This document shows positions 5,220 through 8,040 of a stretch of DNA of 8,040 nucleotides, piece after piece. Origin of the DNA: Kiritimatiellia bacterium (GTDB lineage Bacteria > Verrucomicrobiota > Kiritimatiellia > RFP12 > UBA3636); the NCBI GenBank assembly GCA_017413145.1, contig JAFPUX010000131.1, forward strand, positions 1 to 8,040, written 5' to 3'. The translations under genes were made by a program, and so were the position numbers. The notes below the pieces were generated by a model. It saw only the letters and a list, made by a program, of their open reading frames with translations, did no database searches and had not been told where the DNA came from. The first letter of the stretch is position 1. Every line of letters begins with the position of its first letter.

Positions 5220-7658
5220 GGCCGCGCAAGGCCGCGAGCGGAGGCACCAGGCGACGAGGGAGAGGATGCGGACGGCGGCGGCCTGCACGGCGCCGCGAGG
5301 GATGGTGCCGTCCGCGAGGCCCTTGAACACGGTTTCGCGGTAGTCGCGGACGCCGGGCGCGATGAGGTCGTTGCCCGCGGTCTGGTGCCGCGCCTTGTCG
5401 GCACCGTTCCACCAGTCGGTCATCACGACGCCCTCCCAACCCCATTCGCCGCGCACGATGCCGGTGAGGAGCGGCTTGATCGTCGCGACCCAGTCGCCGT
5501 TGAGGCGGTTGTAGCTCGTCATGATCGCGCGCGGCTTGCCTTCGCACGCGAAGCGGAACGCGCGCAGGTAGAGTTCGCGCAGCGTGCGCTCGGCGACGAC
5601 GTTCTCCTCGCGCCCGCGCTCGTGCTCTTGGTTGTTGGTGCAGAAGTGCTTGATCGTGACGTAGCGGCCGGAGGGCGAGCCGTCCTCGCGCTCCTGCACG
5701 CCGCGCGAGATCGCGGCGGCCATGCGCCCGGCGAGAAGCGGGTCCTCGGAGAAGTATTCGAAGTTGCGGCCGCAGAGCGGATTGCGGTGGAGGTTGAGGC
5801 CGGGGGCGAGCCAGCCGTCGATGCCCGCGAGCGCCATGTCGGCCTGGACGCTGCGGCCGAACGCGGTCGCGGTGGCGTCGTCCCAGCCCTGCGCGAGCGC
5901 GGTTCCGCACGGATACGCGACGACGGTGCGCGCCATCTCGGAATCCTTCGCGGGGTCTTCGTTGAAAATCGCGAGGCGCACGCCGGACGGGCCGTCGGCG
6001 ACGGGGCTCGGCGGGATCGCGTACTTCTTGCTGCTCCAGCACTCGGACGCTTCGCCGCGGACCGTGCCCTCGAAGCCGCCGACGCCGGTGCCGCCCTCGA
6101 CGGCGCCGCGCATGTCGTCGAAGACGAGCATGTTCACGCAGCTCGCGAGTTCGCGGTCGTCCATCTGCGCGACGACCTGCGCGACGGTCGCGCGGCCGGC
6201 GAGGACGTCGTCCATCGTGACGGTCGCGGTGCCGGCCTTGGGCTTCGGAAGGCCCTTGAAGGGCGCCTTGTCGAGGTCGGGCTTCGCAACGCACGGAATC
6301 GCCGCGGGGTCGAGCGCGACGACCTTCGCGGCGGCGATTTCGGCCTTCTCGCCCGCGTAGGAGAAGGGCTTCGCGCCCTTGCGCGAGAGGAGGCGAAGGT
6401 CGGAGAGGTCGGCCTTGGCGAAGCGCGCGAAGACTTTCTCGACCGTGACGGTCTTCGGGAGGCGGAGCACGCCCGCGACGTGCGTCGCGCGCGAGGACGC
6501 GCCGACGCGGACGACGTAGTCGCCCTTCTCGAGCACGAACGCGGCGGCGGCTTCGTCGTAGGACGCGAACTGCGCGAGGTCGAACGCGAGCTCGACCTTG
6601 CACGACGCGCCGGGCTTGAGCTCGGGCGTGCGGGCGTAGGCGACGAGGTCCTGGTAGGGCTTCTCGAGCCTGCCGGCGGGCATCGAGACGTAGCATTGCA
6701 CGACCTCGGCGCCGGCGGCCTTGCCCGTGTTCTTCACGGTCGCGGAGAGCTTGGCCTTCGAGCCGCGCGCGGCGGGCGCGCCGGCTTTCACGGAGAACGT
6801 CGTGTAGGAGAGGCCGAAGCCGAACGGGAAGCGCGGCTCGACGCCGAAGGTGTCGAAGTAGCGGTAGCCGAGGAAGACGCCCTCGCGGTAGGGAATCTGC
6901 ATCGTGCCCCAGCAGTCCGTCGTCGGGTAGTCGCGGTAGCGCTTCGCCCAGGTCGTCGTGAGCTTGCCGGCGGGCGAGACGCGGCCCGTGAGGACGTCCG
7001 CCACGGCGTCGCCGGAGGTTTCGCCGAGGAGGCTCGTGACGAGCACGGCCTTCACGGGATACTTGTCGAGCCACGACGTGTCGACGACGCCGCACACGTT
7101 GAGCAGGACGACGACATTGTCGAAGTTCGCGCACGCGAGCTTGAGCAGCTGCTCCTCCTGCCAGTGCAGGTAGATCGAGTTGTAGCCGCAGTCGCCGCCG
7201 GAGCCGGTTTCGCCGCCGGCGGAGAGGTCGACCGACTCGCCGCAGTTGCGGCCGATCGCGACGAGGCAGGGCAGGTCGCGCCGCCCGGCGACGAGCTTCG
7301 CGAACTCCTCGTCCTTCGTCGCGGGTTCGGGGAAACGGTAGGACCACTTCCACCAGTTGCGGTTCACGTTCTCGAAGCACTCCTTCTTCGCGAGGATGCC
7401 GCGGCGGTAGAAGTCGGCGACGGGCTGGAAGAGGCGGACGCCGGCGTTGGCGAGGCCCTCGTCGTACTGGACCGTGCGCTGCGCGAGCATGTCGCCGGAG
7501 CCGAAGCCCATGCGGTGGCAGAAGTAGCCGGTGACGCCCATCAGGACGACGTCCTTGTCCTTGGCGAGCGGGAGGACGCCTCCCTCGTTCTTGAGGAGGA
7601 CGATGCCGCCGGCGGCGGTCTTGCGGGCGACGGAAACTTTTTCGGTGCGCGTCTTCAT
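5208..7658 (-). CDS. GH3 beta-glycosidase with inverted domain order (sandwich-FnIII-TIM barrel)
   Basis: An 816-residue glycoside hydrolase family 3 enzyme whose domains run opposite to the usual order. The segment that normally follows the barrel, GGIVLLKNEGGVLPL, is at residues 17-31. It leads into the alpha/beta sandwich domain (about 15-260) with GRNCGESVD (136-144; Glu141 is the likely acid/base), then PFGFGLSYTTF (278-288) and an FnIII-like domain (about 300-390; VKNTGKAAGAEVVQCYV at 308-324). After a linker (about 390-490) comes the TIM barrel: DGPSGVR (555-561), LNLHRNPLCGRNFEYFSEDP (621-640), KHF (670-672), MTSYNRLNG (713-721) and VVMTDWWNG with the probable nucleophile Asp748 (bases 5415-5417). 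This order is known from a few enzymes such as Butyrivibrio fibrisolvens BglA and Ruminococcus albus beta-glucosidase. No signal peptide is present (MKTRTEKVSVARK), so it is probably cytoplasmic and acts on sugars imported by the adjacent MFS carrier. The domain set favours beta-glucosidase activity, but substrate is inferred. Confidence 0.93.
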   Translation of the reverse strand: MKTRTEKVSVARKTAAGGIVLLKNEGGVLPLAKDKDVVLMGVTGYFCHRMGFGSGDMLAQRTVQYDEGLANAGVRLFQPVADFYRRGILAKKECFENVNRNWWKWSYRFPEPATKDEEFAKLVAGRRDLPCLVAIGRNCGESVDLSAGGETGSGGDCGYNSIYLHWQEEQLLKLACANFDNVVVLLNVCGVVDTSWLDKYPVKAVLVTSLLGETSGDAVADVLTGRVSPAGKLTTTWAKRYRDYPTTDCWGTMQIPYREGVFLGYRYFDTFGVEPRFPFGFGLSYTTFSVKAGAPAARGSKAKLSATVKNTGKAAGAEVVQCYVSMPAGRLEKPYQDLVAYARTPELKPGASCKVELAFDLAQFASYDEAAAAFVLEKGDYVVRVGASSRATHVAGVLRLPKTVTVEKVFARFAKADLSDLRLLSRKGAKPFSYAGEKAEIAAAKVVALDPAAIPCVAKPDLDKAPFKGLPKPKAGTATVTMDDVLAGRATVAQVVAQMDDRELASCVNMLVFDDMRGAVEGGTGVGGFEGTVRGEASECWSSKKYAIPPSPVADGPSGVRLAIFNEDPAKDSEMARTVVAYPCGTALAQGWDDATATAFGRSVQADMALAGIDGWLAPGLNLHRNPLCGRNFEYFSEDPLLAGRMAAAISRGVQEREDGSPSGRYVTIKHFCTNNQEHERGREENVVAERTLRELYLRAFRFACEGKPRAIMTSYNRLNGDWVATIKPLLTGIVRGEWGWEGVVMTDWWNGADKARHQTAGNDLIAPGVRDYRETVFKGLADGTIPRGAVQAAAVRILSLVAWCLRSRPCAARKA

Positions 7659-7685
7659 GGTCGGTTGGATGTTTGAATGGATGAG

Positions 7686-7694
7686 ATTCTAGCA
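7686..7694 (-). promoter_or_regulatory. Candidate extended -10 promoter upstream of the permuted GH3 gene
   Basis: On the - strand TGC-TAGAAT (7694-7686) fits an extended -10 element (TGnTATAAT with one mismatch). There is no convincing -35 box 16-18 bases upstream, which extended -10 promoters can do without. It leaves a leader of roughly 20 bases before the ATG at 7658. The leader is nearly G-free on the coding strand and lacks an SD. The same TAGAAT hexamer occurs before cdd. Confidence 0.35.
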
Positions 7695-7714
7695 ACGGGT
7701 CTTCTTCGCCGATG

Positions 7715-8040
7715 CTACGCGAGTTGGATGTTGATGTCGTTCAGCCACGGGTGCGCGAACCAAATCGGCGTGCTGGAACGGAACGAGGGCGCGGCCAGGT
7801 CGAACTCCATCGTGAAGAACGAGGTGGAGCAGGGGACGGCGACTTTGAGCTGCAGCTTGCCGGGGGCGGTCCACGCGGCGCGGGCGTGTGCGGCGAAGGA
7901 ATGGCCCGAGGCGAGACGGCGCAGCTGCGAGGCGCGCGGCGCGGCGTAGCCGGCGCGGAGCGTGTCGGCGAGACCGTCCGCGAATTCGAACTCCAGCGTC
8001 GCGCCGCCGGCGTCCTGGGAGAGCGCGAGCGCGGCGAGGC
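7715..8040 (-). CDS. C-terminal fragment of an unidentified protein, 5' end outside window
   Basis: An uninterrupted - strand frame enters at base 8040 and ends at a TAG (7717-7715), giving about 108 residues with no start inside the window. Its codons have the same strong G/C third-position bias as the neighbouring genes, and the translation reads as an ordinary mixed polypeptide rather than the Arg/Pro/Ala-rich shadow seen in other frames. Visible stretches are LEFEFADGLADTLRAGYA, ARAAWTAPGKLQLKVAVP, TMEFDLAALVPFRSSTP and the end FAHPWLNDINIQLA. The alternating hydrophobic strands suggest a beta-rich C-terminal domain. The AAWTAPGKLQLKV...TSFFTMEFD pattern faintly recalls the C-terminal domain of some beta-lactamase-like serine hydrolases, but I do not claim this assignment. 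It lies 56 bases before the permuted GH3 in the same direction, so it may belong to the same glycoside-use cluster. Confidence 0.7.
   Translation of the reverse strand, partial: LAALALSQDAGGATLEFEFADGLADTLRAGYAAPRASQLRRLASGHSFAAHARAAWTAPGKLQLKVAVPCSTSFFTMEFDLAAPSFRSSTPIWFAHPWLNDINIQLA

Noticed and set aside
3867..7676. A 3.8-kb open frame on the + strand antisense to cdd, MFS and the permuted GH3
   Set aside because: Its translation is dominated by Arg, Ala, Glu, Asp and Val with no domain motifs, as expected for the antisense frame of GC-rich genes. The opposite strand holds recognisable families.
4120..7695. A 3.6-kb alternative - strand frame overlapping GH3 and MFS
   Set aside because: The translation is Arg/Pro/Ala-rich low complexity and is out of frame with the real GH3 and MFS motifs; it is a GC-driven shadow.

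Overview
This is a high-GC bacterial window (third codon positions are almost all G or C) with seven protein-coding genes, two of them cut by the window edges. No RNA genes, insertion sequences or CRISPR arrays are seen. The gene content (two family 3 glycoside hydrolases, a sugar-type MFS carrier, housekeeping genes) points to a carbohydrate-degrading heterotroph. The G+C richness together with pyrimidine-rich or heptad-repeat leaders lacking Shine-Dalgarno sites would fit the Verrucomicrobiota/Kiritimatiellota/Lentisphaerota group. That placement is a guess from general appearance, not from a marker gene.

Layout: on the + strand a 5'-truncated GH3 enzyme of beta-xylosidase type (1-1803) is followed by a YbgC-like acyl-CoA thioesterase (1839-2249). 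Everything else is on the - strand. Read in transcription order, this is the C-terminal end of an unidentified protein (8040-7715), a GH3 enzyme with inverted domain order (7658-5208), an MFS transporter (5144-3912), cytidine deaminase (3886-3476), a YbaK-type Cys-tRNA(Pro) deacylase (3446-2949) and thymidylate kinase (2878-2246). The two transcription directions meet at a CTAG tetramer that supplies the stop codons of both the thioesterase and thymidylate kinase.

Functionally, the permuted GH3 has no signal peptide and lies directly upstream of an MFS carrier. The pair suggests import of small oligosaccharides or glycosides and cytoplasmic hydrolysis. The cytidine deaminase, YbaK and thymidylate kinase genes downstream are housekeeping functions (pyrimidine salvage, tRNA quality control, dTTP synthesis) and probably share the transcript by position only.

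The most unusual material is between the genes. There is a CCGCTTTT octamer array before the thioesterase, a GTTGAAA heptamer array plus a second degenerate heptad array before thymidylate kinase, a related pyrimidine tract before ybaK, and three consecutive stem-loops between the permuted GH3 and the MFS gene. I saw no defence, mobile or clearly new multi-gene system here.
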